Source of the DNA: Streptomyces sp. NBC_01571
Lineage (GTDB): Bacteria > Actinomycetota > Actinomycetes > Streptomycetales > Streptomycetaceae
Direction: 5' to 3'
DNA length: 64,000 nt
NCBI RefSeq assembly: GCF_026339875.1
Contig: NZ_JAPEPZ010000001.1
Location: forward strand, 4,216,001 to 4,280,000
Shown: positions 35,252-44,789 of the stretch, piece after piece
Layout of the letters: every line of letters starts with the position of its first letter
Numbering within the stretch: position 1 is the stretch's first letter
Translations under genes and position numbers: made by a program
The notes under the pieces: generated by a model
The model's database searches: none
What the model was told of the DNA's origin: nothing
What the model saw: the letters and a program-made list of their open reading frames with translations, nothing else

Positions 35252-36580
35252 GTGAATCCAGCGGACCTCGGACTGCCGGTGGACGTGCCCTCGACGGCGC
35301 TCTTCACGGACCAGTACGAGCTGACGATGCTGCAGGCCGCGCTGGCCGCCGGGACCGCCGAGCGGCGCTCGGTCTTCGAGGTCTTCACCCGGCGGCTGCC
35401 CGAGGGACGCCGCTACGGCGTCGTGGCGGGCACCGGGCGGGTCCTCGACGCCGTCGAGAACTTCCGCTTCGACGCCGACGTCCTCGGCTTCCTGCGCGAG
35501 CGGGCCGTCGTGGACGAGCCGACCCTGGAGTGGCTCGCCTCGTACCGCTTCCGCGGGGACATCTGGGGCTATCCCGAGGGCGAGGTGTACTTCCCGGGTT
35601 CGCCCATCCTGCGGGTCGAGGGGTCCTTCGCGGAGTGCGTGCTCCTGGAGACCGTGATCCTCTCGATCCTCAACCACGACTCGGCGATCGCGGCCGCCGC
35701 CTCCCGGATGTCCTCCGCCGCCGGCGGACGACCGCTGATCGAGATGGGCGCCCGGCGCACCCACGAGCTGGCGGCGGTCGCCGCCGCGCGGGCCGCGTAC
35801 GTGGGCGGTTTCACGACCACCTCCGACCTGGCGGCCGGCTTCCGCTACGGCATCCCGACCGTGGGGACCTCCGCGCACGCCTTCACCCTCCTGCACGACC
35901 ACGAGCGGGACGCCTTCCAGGCCCAGGTGAACTCGCTCGGCCGGGACACCACGCTGCTCGTGGACACGTACGACGTCGCCGAGGCCGTGCGGACGGCCGT
36001 CGAGATCGCCGGGCCCGAGCTGGGGGCGGTCCGGATCGACTCCGGGGACCTGCTGCTGGTCGCGCACCGGGTGCGGCAGCAGCTGGACGAGCTGGGGGCG
36101 ACCGGGACGAAGATCGTCGTGACCTCGGACCTGGACGAGTACGCGATCGCCTCGCTGGCGGCGGCGCCGGTGGACGCGTACGGCGTCGGCACTCAGCTGG
36201 TCACGGGGTCCGGCCACCCCACCTGCTCGATGGTCTACAAGCTGGTCGCGCGCGCCGAGTCTGCGGACCCGAAGGCTCCGCTGGAGCCCGTGGCCAAGAA
36301 GTCGACCGGGGGCAAGACCTCCATCGGCGGGCGCAAGTGGGCGGCGCGGCGGCGCGACGAGCGCGGGTTCGCCGAGGCCGAGGTGATCGGGACCGGGCCG
36401 GTGCCCGGCGGCCTCGCCGACCAGCAGCTCCTGGTCGAGCTGGTCAAGGGCGGCCAGGTCGTCTCCCGGGAGCCGCTCGACATGGCGCGCGACCGGCACG
36501 CGGCCGTCCGTGCCCGTCTGCCGCTCTCGGCGACCCAGCTGTCGCGCGGGGAAGCGGTGATTCCCACGGAGTACGTCTGA
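35252..36580 (+). CDS. pncB: Nicotinate phosphoribosyltransferase
   Basis: 442 residues; makes nicotinate mononucleotide from nicotinate and PRPP, in NAD salvage. Hallmarks: [11 protein letters not shown] at the start, [36 protein letters not shown] (likely phosphorylated His region), VRIDSGDL and [14 protein letters not shown]. The GTG start follows AGGAGAGCAC. A nicotinamidase gene lies 356 bases downstream on the same strand, so the two steps from nicotinamide to NaMN are encoded side by side. Confidence 0.96.
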   Translation: MNPADLGLPVDVPSTALFTDQYELTMLQAALAAGTAERRSVFEVFTRRLPEGRRYGVVAGTGRVLDAVENFRFDADVLGFLRERAVVDEPTLEWLASYRFRGDIWGYPEGEVYFPGSPILRVEGSFAECVLLETVILSILNHDSAIAAAASRMSSAAGGRPLIEMGARRTHELAAVAAARAAYVGGFTTTSDLAAGFRYGIPTVGTSAHAFTLLHDHERDAFQAQVNSLGRDTTLLVDTYDVAEAVRTAVEIAGPELGAVRIDSGDLLLVAHRVRQQLDELGATGTKIVVTSDLDEYAIASLAAAPVDAYGVGTQLVTGSGHPTCSMVYKLVARAESADPKAPLEPVAKKSTGGKTSIGGRKWAARRRDERGFAEAEVIGTGPVPGGLADQQLLVELVKGGQVVSREPLDMARDRHAAVRARLPLSATQLSRGEAVIPTEYV

Positions 36581-36936
36581 GGATTCCCCCGGACCACGTC
36601 GGAGAAGGACTACGCGTCCGTCGAGAAGGCGTCTGCGCGGCGGCGTGTCCCGGGCGGCGTCCGGCTCCGCCCGCCCGCACACGTCCGTTGCGCCCCGGGT
36701 GCGCCGGGGTGCGCGCGGGCAACGCCGTGGCGGCAACCGGCTTCTTCGGCCTCCCCCGGGCAAACACGAATGAACGGGCGGTCAGCGGGAATGCAACGGC
36801 AGCACGCACGAGCACAGCCGTCGGGGCCGACAGCAGTGACCCAGCCCCCTCCCGCGCCGCACGTGAAGTCTCCAGGCGGGCCCGACAGGCCGGGCCCGCA
36901 TCCCCACACCGACCCCATAGTCGAAGGACACCGACC
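36581..36936. other. Gap between pncB and pncA
   Basis: 356 bases, GC-rich, with no persuasive gene. It probably carries the end of the pncB transcript and the pncA promoter. No strong inverted repeat was seen. Confidence 0.5.
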
Positions 36937-37521
36937 ATGCGCCGCGCCTTGATCGTCGTAGACGTGCAGAACGACTTCTGCGAGGGAGGCAGCCTCGCGG
37001 TGGCCGGGGGCGCCGACGTGGCCGCCGCCATCACGGAGCTGATCGGGCAGGCGCCCGCCGGCTACCGGCATGTCGTCGCCACCCGCGACCTGCACATCGC
37101 CCCCGGCGGCCACTTCGCCGACAACCCCGACTACGTCCACTCCTGGCCCGCGCACTGCGTGGCCGGCACCGAGGGCGTGGGGTTCCACCCGAACTTCGCC
37201 CCGGTGGTCGCCTCCGGCGCGATCGACGCCGTCTTCGACAAGGGCGCGTACGCGGCGGCCTACAGCGGGTTCGAGGGCGCCGACGAGAACGGGGTCTCGC
37301 TGGGCGACTGGCTGCGGGCCCGCGAGATCGACGAGGTGGACGTGGTGGGCATCGCGACCGACCACTGTGTGCGGGCCACCGCGCTCGACGCGGTGCGGGA
37401 CGGTTTCCGTACGCAGGTGCTGCTCGACCTCACGGCCGGGGTGTCCGAGGCGACCACGGAGCGGGCGCTGGAGGAGCTGCGGGGAGCGGGCGTCGAACTG
37501 ACCGGCAAGCCGGTCGTCTGA
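36937..37521 (+). CDS. pncA: Nicotinamidase (isochorismatase family)
   Basis: 194 residues; converts nicotinamide to nicotinate and ammonia. The catalytic triad is visible: Asp in VVDVQNDF, Lys in FDKGAY and Cys in TDHCVRATALD. The metal site DLHIAPGGHF is intact. CEGGSLAV is typical of nicotinamidases. The product feeds pncB upstream. Isochorismatase-like enzymes are diverse, but the metal and catalytic motifs here fit PncA well. Confidence 0.93.
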   Translation: MRRALIVVDVQNDFCEGGSLAVAGGADVAAAITELIGQAPAGYRHVVATRDLHIAPGGHFADNPDYVHSWPAHCVAGTEGVGFHPNFAPVVASGAIDAVFDKGAYAAAYSGFEGADENGVSLGDWLRAREIDEVDVVGIATDHCVRATALDAVRDGFRTQVLLDLTAGVSEATTERALEELRGAGVELTGKPVV

Positions 37522-37554
37522 CGGCTGTCCCGGTTCCTTCGGGATCCGCCTGTC

Positions 37555-37896
37555 TCACGGCTGAGGGGCCGGGCGTCTCAGGAGGGCTCTGATCGGGTGC
37601 CAGAGCTCCTGGGACGGGACCGGGCACGCGACACCGGTGTCGGGGGCCGTACGCCATATCAGGCCGTCGGGATGGTGCAGCACGGCGGTGATCTCGTCGG
37701 GGGTGGGCGGAGCCCCGTTGCCGCTGAGGTACACGGCGCGCAGGCCCAGGTTGCGCAGGCGGGTCAGGGCGCGGGCCCGGTTCTGGGCCAGCACCAGGAA
37801 GCGCACGCAGCCCAGCGCCGAGCCCGGCGGGCTGGGCAGGTTCAGCGCCACCACCACACTGCCGTTCGGCAGCTTGCAGAAACCTCCTGCGGCCAT
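37555..37896 (-). CDS. Conserved hypothetical protein
   Basis: 113 residues, soluble, no recognised domain. MAAGGFCKLPNGSVVVALNLP suggests a small beta fold; a central basic helix (LAQNRARALTRLRNLG) and a tail with TPDEITAVLHHPDGLIWR follow. It resembles short hypothetical proteins near pncA in Streptomyces. Convergent with pncA. No functional inference can be made. Confidence 0.65.
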   Translation of the reverse strand: MAAGGFCKLPNGSVVVALNLPSPPGSALGCVRFLVLAQNRARALTRLRNLGLRAVYLSGNGAPPTPDEITAVLHHPDGLIWRTAPDTGVACPVPSQELWHPIRALLRRPAPQP

Positions 37897-37956
37897 GCAG
37901 TCACACCCCCGTGCGTCCCGGTGTCAATAAGAAATCCACAGGACGCACCTAAACAC

Positions 37957-37992
37957 GATCGGCCGCAACCCGCCAGGGGGTCACGGCCGATC
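37957..37992 (-). terminator. Hairpin after the M6 protease gene
   Basis: Perfect 9-bp arms (GATCGGCCG) separated by 18 bases, 25 bases beyond the stop of the protease gene. Confidence 0.6.
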
Positions 37993-38017
37993 ATGCTCTG
38001 ACCTGCTAAAACATCGC

Positions 38018-40366
38018 TTACTTCGTCGACGGGCCCACGAGGAGCGTGATCGTCGAGCCGTCCTTCGGCTCCTTCACGATCCGGATCTTGGTGTTGGTGT
38101 CAGTGACCTTGACACCACCCGTGGGGTTCGCCGGGTCGTAGTACGAGTTCCTGCCGTCGTCGAAGACGGAGACCCCCTTCTGCGACTTGATCTTCAGTGC
38201 GACGTCGGCGTTGTGGAGCTTGAGCTCGTCCGTCGGGTAGGTACTGAAGGTCGAGTCGAAGGTCTGGATCTTGTTCCGGAGGATCGTTCCGTCGGTCCAC
38301 TTCAGGGCCGCCGGGTGCGCGTCCACCGGCAGGATCTGACCCGCGCCCGGGTGGGCGCTGGTGTTGTTGTCCGCCTGGGAGGTGTCCCACTTCCAGATGA
38401 GCAGACCGTTCTGGTACGGGTAGTGCTCGACCCAGTCCGGACGCGTCGTCGAGAAGCCGAAGTTGTACGGGCCGACCTTGAGGGTCTTGTCGTACGAGAC
38501 GTACTGGCGGTTCTCGGCGATGTAGTACTGCGCGTACTCGTCGGAGAAGGACGCGCCGATCCGGGAGAAGCCGGCGGCGGTCCACGCGGCGTCCGCGCTC
38601 TCCGCGTTGTCGGAGAAGAGCGGCGTGCCGTCGGCGGTCACGGTGATCTCGTCGGCCGTGAAGCCCTTCAACGCCACGCCACCGTCGCTCTGGTAGCGGA
38701 AGCGCAGGTCGATCTTCTTGCCCGCGTAGGCGTCGAGCGGGAAGGACAGCTTCTTGTACGCGTCCACGGAGCCGGTCAGCGCGGGCTTGCCGCTGCCGTC
38801 GCGCGGGATCGCGGCGCCGTCCACCGTGCCGTCGAGGGCGGTCCAGTTCGCACCGCCGTCGGTGGACACCTCGGTGTAGAGGTAGTCGTAGTCCTGCTCG
38901 ATGTCGTACCAGCCGTCGAGCGTCAGCGTGGCCGCTGACTTGCCGGTGAGGTCGACCGAACGGGTCAGCGTGTTCTTGAGGTCGTTGCCGCTGCCGCTCC
39001 ACCACTGGGTGGCGCCCTGTGCGGGCGTGACGACCGTGGTGGTGACTTCCTTGTCAGGCAGCGAGACCACGACGGCCTGCCTGTTCTTGGTGTTGTACTC
39101 GGCGACGCCCAGCTTGTGCTCCGACGTCACGCCGGCCTTGGCCCGGTCGTAGTCGAGCCAGCCGAGCTGCAGCTTGTCCCAGGCGTTCATGTCGCCGGGC
39201 AGGTCGCCGATGGCGTTCTTGCCGGTACCGAGCCAGGAACCGGCCGACATCAGCGTCCAGAAACCGGTGCCGTTCTCGCCGCCGCCGGAGGTGTCGTACT
39301 CGTCCGGGAGGCCGAGGTCGTGGCCGTACTCGTGGGCGTAGACGCCGAGTCCGCCGTTCTCCGGCTGGATGGTGTAGTCGCCGACCCAGATGCCGGTGTC
39401 GCCGATCGCGGCGCCGCCCAGCTTGTTGCCGACCGGGCCGGTCGCGCCGGCGTCGGTGCCGAACGCGTACCAGCGGTGGGCCCAGATCGCGTCCTCGCCC
39501 TGCGCACCGCCGCCCGCGGACTCGTCCTCACCGGCGTGGACGATCTGGAAGTGGTCGATGTAGCCGTCGGGCTCGTTGAAGTTGCCGTCGCCGTCGTAGT
39601 CGTAGCGGTCCCACTGGTCGTACTGGGCGAGGTCCGCCTTGATGGCGGCATCGGACTTGCCGGCCGCCTTCTGGTCGGCGACCCAGGCGGTGACTCCGTC
39701 CTGGACCGCGTACCAGGCGCCGGTGGACGCCTTGTTGGAGCCGTAACGGGCCTCGTTGTAGGGGACCTTGACCCAGTCGGTGACCTCGCCGTCGACCGAG
39801 TAACGGCCCGAGGACTCCTTCTCGTAGTACTTCTTCAGCGACTCGGTGTTCTTGCCGGTGCCGAAGTAGAGGTCCTGGAAGTGCTTCTGGTTGTAGTCCG
39901 CCTGCCACGCCGTGCTGTTGTCCTTGGCGCGGTCGGGCGCGGCTATCTGGTTGTGCAGCGGGCCGACGGTGCCGCCGTAGCGGCTGTCCACCTGGTCGCC
40001 GAACTCGACGAGGATCGTGAAGATCCGGTCGGTCTTCTCGCGGCCGAGCTCGACGTACTTGCTCTTGCCCTTGTTCTTGCCCTTGAGCTGGACGACGTGC
40101 GAACCGTTGCGGTCCTGCACCTTCGCGTCGCCGGATATGACCTGGTCCAGGGCTTCTTTACGCTGTGCGTCCTGGGTCTTGCTGAGCGGGCCGTCGAGGT
40201 CGTGGTCGACCTTGTTCCTGGCCGGCTGCGGGTCGTGGCGCTCCACGGTCGCCGACGACGACGCGCCGTCGGCCTGCGCAACGGCGAACGTCGAGAACGT
40301 GGCGGTGGCCGCCGCGAGGGCGACGCCCACCGCGGCTGCTCTGAACGTCCATGGTCTGCTGGTCAC
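38018..40366 (-). CDS. Secreted M6 metalloprotease (immune inhibitor A family)
   Basis: 782 residues. A signal peptide (FRAAAVGVALAAATATFSTFAVAQA) is followed by a propeptide and the catalytic domain with HEYGHDLGLPDEYDT, the zincin HExxHxxGLPDE motif of M6 peptidases. VEFGDQ and AGEDESAGGG upstream fit the family. The C-terminal half is rich in beta structure and carries a carbohydrate-binding-like part (YTEVSTDGGANWTAL). Secreted, likely degrading extracellular protein. Expression may depend on a promoter region holding a palindrome at 40486-40503. Confidence 0.93.
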   Translation of the reverse strand: MTSRPWTFRAAAVGVALAAATATFSTFAVAQADGASSSATVERHDPQPARNKVDHDLDGPLSKTQDAQRKEALDQVISGDAKVQDRNGSHVVQLKGKNKGKSKYVELGREKTDRIFTILVEFGDQVDSRYGGTVGPLHNQIAAPDRAKDNSTAWQADYNQKHFQDLYFGTGKNTESLKKYYEKESSGRYSVDGEVTDWVKVPYNEARYGSNKASTGAWYAVQDGVTAWVADQKAAGKSDAAIKADLAQYDQWDRYDYDGDGNFNEPDGYIDHFQIVHAGEDESAGGGAQGEDAIWAHRWYAFGTDAGATGPVGNKLGGAAIGDTGIWVGDYTIQPENGGLGVYAHEYGHDLGLPDEYDTSGGGENGTGFWTLMSAGSWLGTGKNAIGDLPGDMNAWDKLQLGWLDYDRAKAGVTSEHKLGVAEYNTKNRQAVVVSLPDKEVTTTVVTPAQGATQWWSGSGNDLKNTLTRSVDLTGKSAATLTLDGWYDIEQDYDYLYTEVSTDGGANWTALDGTVDGAAIPRDGSGKPALTGSVDAYKKLSFPLDAYAGKKIDLRFRYQSDGGVALKGFTADEITVTADGTPLFSDNAESADAAWTAAGFSRIGASFSDEYAQYYIAENRQYVSYDKTLKVGPYNFGFSTTRPDWVEHYPYQNGLLIWKWDTSQADNNTSAHPGAGQILPVDAHPAALKWTDGTILRNKIQTFDSTFSTYPTDELKLHNADVALKIKSQKGVSVFDDGRNSYYDPANPTGGVKVTDTNTKIRIVKEPKDGSTITLLVGPSTK

Positions 40367-40894
40367 TTGAAATCCTCCCCCGCGCCCGTCCGCGCGGATG
40401 GGGGGATCCCGGTGTCACGCTCCGCGCGCGTATACGCGTGTCAAGTGACGACATTTGACCGGAGTTACCAAAGAAAAGACAGATCTTGACTTGCACAAGT
40501 CAACTGCACTATGTAGGAGCGCCCGTTCGGTATCCGAACCCCCACAAGTGCACCCAACGGGCGCGTCCGACCGTCCACTTGATGGACGCGATGAATCCGT
40601 GCGCCCCCTGTGCACCGGCACCGTGGGTTAGGTCACGCTTACCGGGCGTTCCAGTCGGGCATGCAGGCGAATAGAGTCGATTGGCGCAACGTTGGAATGC
40701 CGACGGATCGACAGGGGGACAGCGTTGTCGCCCCGCGATTCACCGTTCCGTCCGAGCTCGCGGGGCCACCCGGGCTCGGTGCCCCACCCCGGTTCGCCGT
40801 ACCACCCGAGTTCGCAGCTCCACCCCCGTTGTTGTCCGCATCCTCCCCCATCTCGAGAGGCACGGGGGGAGTACCCCCACCCCGAGGAATCGCC
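40367..40894. other. Long intergenic region with in-frame repeat and palindrome
   Basis: 528 bases between the M6 protease start and the small membrane protein. It contains the palindrome at 40486-40503 and an imperfect 54-base repeat starting at 40736 and 40790. In the forward frame this repeat encodes two copies of an 18-residue unit (PRFTVPSELAGPP and PRFAVPPEFAAPP). The frame runs into the next gene, so the downstream gene may start as early as 40697. Confidence 0.5.
40486..40503. promoter_or_regulatory. Palindrome upstream of the M6 protease gene
   Basis: TTGACTTGCACAAGTCAA has perfect 8-bp arms around CA, 120 bases ahead of the protease start. The right arm, on the minus strand, reads TTGACTT, which could be a -35 box; the palindrome may be an operator over a promoter. 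Inferred. Confidence 0.5.
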
Positions 40895-41191
40895 ATGCCT
40901 CGTCCGACCGCCGCACAGCTCGCCTACGGTTCCTGCACCGTGATCTTCTCGACGCTCGCCATGCTGCTGCTGTCTCAGACGAGTTCGGGCCTGGGGATCG
41001 CGGTGATCACCCTCTCGGCACTCGCTCTCGGACTGCTCGTCGCCGTAACGGTTCCGCTGCCGAAGCGCGCACCGTCGGCCGCCGCGGCCCCCGCCGTTCA
41101 GGCGCGGGTTCCGGTGCGGCGCGAGACCGCGTCCGTCGCCGCTTCCGTCTCCGCGTCGTCCGAGCCCGTTCACGAACCGGCGGGTCCATGA
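40895..41191 (+). CDS. Small membrane protein, unknown
   Basis: 98 residues from the ATG at 40895 (GAGGAA ahead). Two membrane helices (SCTVIFSTLAMLLLSQ and GIAVITLSALALGLLVAVTVPL) are followed by an Ala/Val-rich tail. An in-frame extension up to 40697 would add a proline-rich repeat. Start choice is uncertain. No family recognised. Confidence 0.65.
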   Translation: MPRPTAAQLAYGSCTVIFSTLAMLLLSQTSSGLGIAVITLSALALGLLVAVTVPLPKRAPSAAAAPAVQARVPVRRETASVAASVSASSEPVHEPAGP

Positions 41192-41277
41192 CCCTGCGCA
41201 CGTCCGGCGGGCCCCCGAAGCGCGGACCCGCCGTCCCGGTCAGCCGTCTCCTGGTGGAGTGCGGCTGATCGCTGGTG

Positions 41278-42042
41278 TCAGCCGGTGGCCACCACCACCG
41301 TCTTGGCCGCCTTGTCGTGCAGACCCTGCTTGTAGGGCTTGTCGAAGAAACTCCAGCCGCCCGCGATCGCGGTCCAGATGCACGCGCAGCAGAACGCGAA
41401 CGGAATCCACAGCACCAGCGCGCGGATCAGCGAGGTCTGTGTGGAGGGTGTGGCGCCGTTGTCCAGGTCGGCCACCCGCATGTTGAACAGTCTCATGCCG
41501 AGGGTCTGGCCCGACCTGCGGATCAGGAAGGTGTCGTAGCCGGTGTAGAGCACGGCCGCGATCACGGACTGCCCGAGGCCCTTGCCGTACTCGACCCGGT
41601 CCGCGTTCACGTTGTACTCGGTGACCCCGAACGCCCAGGACAGCAGCCACACCACGATGCCCACGAGGATCATGTCGAGGATCCTCGCCAGCACGCGTTT
41701 GCCGCTGTCGGCGAGCGGCGGCATGCCCTCCAGCGGATCGCCGCCGTAGGGACCGCCGGGTCCGTAGGGATCGCCGCCACCGGAGCCGTACGGGCCGCCG
41801 CCACCGGAGCCGTAGGGACCGCCGCCACCCGAACCATAGGGGCCCCCGCCGGGGGGCGGGGGCTGACTCCCTGACGGCGGGGTCCGGTTGTCGTGCGGGG
41901 AGTCGTACGGCGAACCCGAAGGCGGCGGGGACGAGGTGCCGTCGTACGGGGAACCGCCGCCCTCAGCCGGCGGGGGCTGCTTCTTGAACGGGTCATCCTC
42001 CGGTGGCTGCCCGGAGCCGGGGGGCGGCGGTTCGCTGCTCAT
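41278..42042 (-). CDS. RDD-family membrane protein with Pro/Gly-rich N-terminus
   Basis: 254 residues. The first 105 are a low-complexity Pro/Gly/Tyr tail with repeated GGGGPYGSG units. The RDD domain follows: LADSGKRVLARILDMIL (R-D motif), then helices and SGQTLGMRLFNMRVADL. It ends with KAAKTVVVATG. RDD proteins are small membrane proteins of mostly unknown function. It lies 96 bases downstream of a second RDD gene on the same strand, so they may be cotranscribed. Confidence 0.9.
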   Translation of the reverse strand: MSSEPPPPGSGQPPEDDPFKKQPPPAEGGGSPYDGTSSPPPSGSPYDSPHDNRTPPSGSQPPPPGGGPYGSGGGGPYGSGGGGPYGSGGGDPYGPGGPYGGDPLEGMPPLADSGKRVLARILDMILVGIVVWLLSWAFGVTEYNVNADRVEYGKGLGQSVIAAVLYTGYDTFLIRRSGQTLGMRLFNMRVADLDNGATPSTQTSLIRALVLWIPFAFCCACIWTAIAGGWSFFDKPYKQGLHDKAAKTVVVATG

Positions 42043-42138
42043 GGCCCGAGTCGACCGCGAACCCTCCGGCTCCGCATCCCGCGGGCGGCCGTCCGGGGGA
42101 CCGCGGAGCCCGCCGCCGCCCGACCCGGACGGCAGACC

Positions 42139-43758
42139 CTAGGCGGAGGGCGGCTGGGCGGCCACGAAGGTGTGGGCCGCCTTGTCGTGCCAGCACTGCC
42201 GCCAGGGTCGGTCGAACAGGCACCACAGGACGCCCACGACACCGACGCCCAGGACGCCGGCGACGCTGTAGACGAGCCAGCGGCGCAGCGCCCGGCCGAA
42301 GGACGGGGGTTCGTGGCCCTCGATGTCCCGGACCTCGATACCGCACAGCTTCTTGCCGAGGGTGCGGCCCCAGCGGGCGGTGGGCAACGCGTCGTAGACC
42401 ACGCCGAACAGGAGCAGGACGGCGAGGCAAACACCCAGGTAGCCCGCGGTCGTACCGTCCAGCAGCCAGACCGTCACGGTCTGTCCGGACCGCTTGGCCG
42501 CGTCGATCTTCTCGTTGATGTGGTCGATCGCCTTGGTGCCCAACGGCACGGCGGCCACGGCGGTGACGGTGCCCAGCACCGCGGTGTCCACGATCCGGGC
42601 CACCAGCCGTCTGCCCAGGCCCGCGGGCCGTGCCGCGGAGTGGCGGCGGGCGGCGGCCTGGAACACGTCGTCGACCGGCGGCTTCCAGGGCGGGACGGGC
42701 CCCTCGTCGCCCGCGAGCCGGTGCACCTGCTGGGCCCAGGAGGGCTGTCCGCCGCCGGCGCCGCTCGACAGCGGCGTGGCGGCGGGGCCGCCGGACTGCT
42801 GGGGCACGGCCGGGGCGGGCGGCTGCTGGGCGGCGGCGGCCTTGGCCGCCTGGGCGGCCGCCGCCTGTCCGGCACCGAAGCCGCCCCCGGCACCCGCGGG
42901 GCCGTCCGCGGGCGTGGCCGCCCCCGCCGCGCCGCCTGCCGGGGCCGGGCTCCCGCCCCTCGCCCCGCCCTGCTGCTCCGTGCGCGCGGAGCGCGCGCGG
43001 AAGGTCATGGTGCCCTCGGAGGGGACGGGCTCCTGGCTGCCCGGGGTACCGGTGGCCGGACCGGTGGCCGCGGACGCTCCGGGGCCCGCCTGCTGCCCCG
43101 GGCCGGCGAACTGCGCGCCGCTCGCCGCGGCCGGGCCGGCGTTCCCGCCCACGGCCCCCGCGGCGCCGGTCGCCGCGCCGGGACCCGCCGCCGGGGACCG
43201 GCGGCGGAAGACGAAGGTGCCGTCGGGCTCCGGGGGTTGCGAGCCGCCCGCCGGGTCCGTGGGCCCGAGCGTCGCCGTGCCGTCCGTGTGCGGCGTCTCG
43301 CCGCCGGGCGGCCGGACCGCTTCGGCGGGCTCCGCCGCGCGCGGCAGACGCGGGTCGGCGCCCTGGGGCGCCCCCCAGGACACCCGGCGGTCCTGCTCGC
43401 CGCCGAAACCGGACTGGTGCGAGCGGTCGGCGCCCCACGCGGTCGCCGGCTCGGGCCTGCTGCCGTGCTGCGCCTCGGCCGGGGTCACCAGCCGCGGCTC
43501 GGCGGCCGGCCCGGGGTCCTCGTCGAAGAAGTGCGGTCCCGTCTCCTCGGTGGGCGCCGGTGCCGGGGCGGGTACGGGAGCCACCGGGCGCGTGCCGGGC
43601 GGCGGCGCGAGCGGCACGCCGTCGGACGGTGCGGGACGGCTCGTACCCGGTACCCAGGCGGCACCGTTCCAGTACCGGACATATCCAGGAATGGAGGGGT
43701 CCGGGTAATACCCTTCGCGGGGCCTGTCGTCACCGGGGGCCGGGGTTGGGGCGCTCAT
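42139..43758 (-). CDS. DUF2510-RDD membrane protein with long Ala/Gly/Pro linker
   Basis: 539 residues. The N-terminus has a DUF2510-type WW-like motif (GYYPDPSIPGYVRYWNGAAW). A linker of about 330 residues is almost entirely Ala, Gly, Pro and Gln. The C-terminal RDD domain (RPAGLGRRLVARIVDTAVLG, WGRTLGKKLCGIEV) has three membrane helices and ends KAAHTFVAAQPPSA. The ATG at 43758 gives MSAPTPAPGDD; a longer N-terminal reading is unlikely. Divergent from ssgG. Confidence 0.88.
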   Translation of the reverse strand: MSAPTPAPGDDRPREGYYPDPSIPGYVRYWNGAAWVPGTSRPAPSDGVPLAPPPGTRPVAPVPAPAPAPTEETGPHFFDEDPGPAAEPRLVTPAEAQHGSRPEPATAWGADRSHQSGFGGEQDRRVSWGAPQGADPRLPRAAEPAEAVRPPGGETPHTDGTATLGPTDPAGGSQPPEPDGTFVFRRRSPAAGPGAATGAAGAVGGNAGPAAASGAQFAGPGQQAGPGASAATGPATGTPGSQEPVPSEGTMTFRARSARTEQQGGARGGSPAPAGGAAGAATPADGPAGAGGGFGAGQAAAAQAAKAAAAQQPPAPAVPQQSGGPAATPLSSGAGGGQPSWAQQVHRLAGDEGPVPPWKPPVDDVFQAAARRHSAARPAGLGRRLVARIVDTAVLGTVTAVAAVPLGTKAIDHINEKIDAAKRSGQTVTVWLLDGTTAGYLGVCLAVLLLFGVVYDALPTARWGRTLGKKLCGIEVRDIEGHEPPSFGRALRRWLVYSVAGVLGVGVVGVLWCLFDRPWRQCWHDKAAHTFVAAQPPSA

Positions 43759-44014
43759 GTCCGTCGTCCCGTATCTGCTCGGGGGTCTTTTGGGGGCTCC
43801 ACATCTATCAGACCGACGCACCCGTCAGCGGCGCTCCCGCGGTACCCACCTCTTTCGGGCAAGGATCCGCCACTTCCGGTCACCGGCCGGACGGTCGGCT
43901 CCGGCACGCCTGCCAAAAGATTTCTCCGAACCCGCGTAATGGTTCCGCGCCACCGCGCTCTCCACTCGTACGGACCCGCCTTGGAGGCCCGTAGACGAAG
44001 GGAAGCGCACCGAC

Positions 44015-44563
44015 ATGCACACCGTGGTGGAACGCGAACTCGAACTGCACCTCGTCCTGTCCCCCGAGCGCAGCATCCCCGTGCCCGCCCGGCTGGCCTA
44101 CCGCTCCGACGACCCGTACGCCGTCCACATCACCTTCCACATCTGCTCGGACCATCCGGTCAGCTGGACCTTCGCCCGTGAGCTGCTCGTCGAGGGCGTG
44201 TTCCGGCCGAGCGGGCACGGCGATGTGCGGGTGTGGCCGACGAAGGTCGCGGGACGCGGCGTCGTGCTGATGGCGCTCACCTCACCCGACGGTGACGCGC
44301 TGCTGGAGGTGCCGGCCACGCAGGTGTCCGCGTGGCTGGAGCGCACCCTGCGGGCGGTTCCGCCGGGGTCCGAGAGCGAGCAACTCGGCCTCGACGACGG
44401 CCTCGCCGAACTGCTCGCGCCCTCCCCCAGGCTCTCGGCCTCTCCCCCGCGTTCGGCCTCGCGTGAGCACGGGGACCTCCAGGACCAGCCGGGATCTCCG
44501 TCGGCCGACGAGTTGTGGCTGCGCGACCCGTGGCCGTCGGACGAGTCGAAGGACGGGGAGTGA
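44015..44563 (+). CDS. ssgG: SsgA-like sporulation protein, SsgG-like
   Basis: 182 residues. The SsgA/SALP fold covers the first 135 residues: LELHLVLSPERSIPVPARLAYRSDDPYAVHITFH, ELLVEGVFRPSGHGDVRVWP and WLERTLRAVPPGSE. SALPs control septum placement and wall remodelling during Streptomyces sporulation. The Ser/Pro-rich C-terminal extension (about 136-182) makes it longer than SsgB. The SsgG label rests on gene order near two RDD genes as I recall it for S. coelicolor. Confidence 0.88.
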   Translation: MHTVVERELELHLVLSPERSIPVPARLAYRSDDPYAVHITFHICSDHPVSWTFARELLVEGVFRPSGHGDVRVWPTKVAGRGVVLMALTSPDGDALLEVPATQVSAWLERTLRAVPPGSESEQLGLDDGLAELLAPSPRLSASPPRSASREHGDLQDQPGSPSADELWLRDPWPSDESKDGE

Positions 44564-44620
44564 ACACGGCGCGGGCACGGCGGCGCATTTACCCGGCCGG
44601 GTCCGACGCCGCGGCACGAC

Positions 44621-44789
44621 CTGGTGCCGCGGCAGGCAACGTTCGCCCCGTCACGACGCCCGGCACGCACTCTCGCCGCACCGGCCGAAAGCCCAAGTAC
44701 GTCCAGTACGAGGACTTCCGGCCGGCACGCCGAGAGCAGGCACCGGACGCCGCTCCTCGAAGGGCGAACGGTGCCCGCCGCGGCACTAG
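44621..44789. mobile_element. MITE-like palindromic element, copy 2 (169 bp)
   Basis: Inverted ends of 28 bp at 44621-44648 and 44762-44789 (outer part CTGGTGCCGCGGC) agree at 25 of 28 positions. Almost the whole element is one long imperfect palindrome, apex AAGTACGTCCAGTACG at 44695-44710. No genes. The stop codon of the downstream minus-strand oxidase gene (44786-44788) lies in the right end. The apex motif and length match the element at 7884-8051. Confidence 0.65.

Noticed and set aside
41893..44181. Long + strand frame over the RDD genes
   Set aside because: Antisense to two clear RDD proteins and composed of Arg, Gly and Pro only; a shadow frame.
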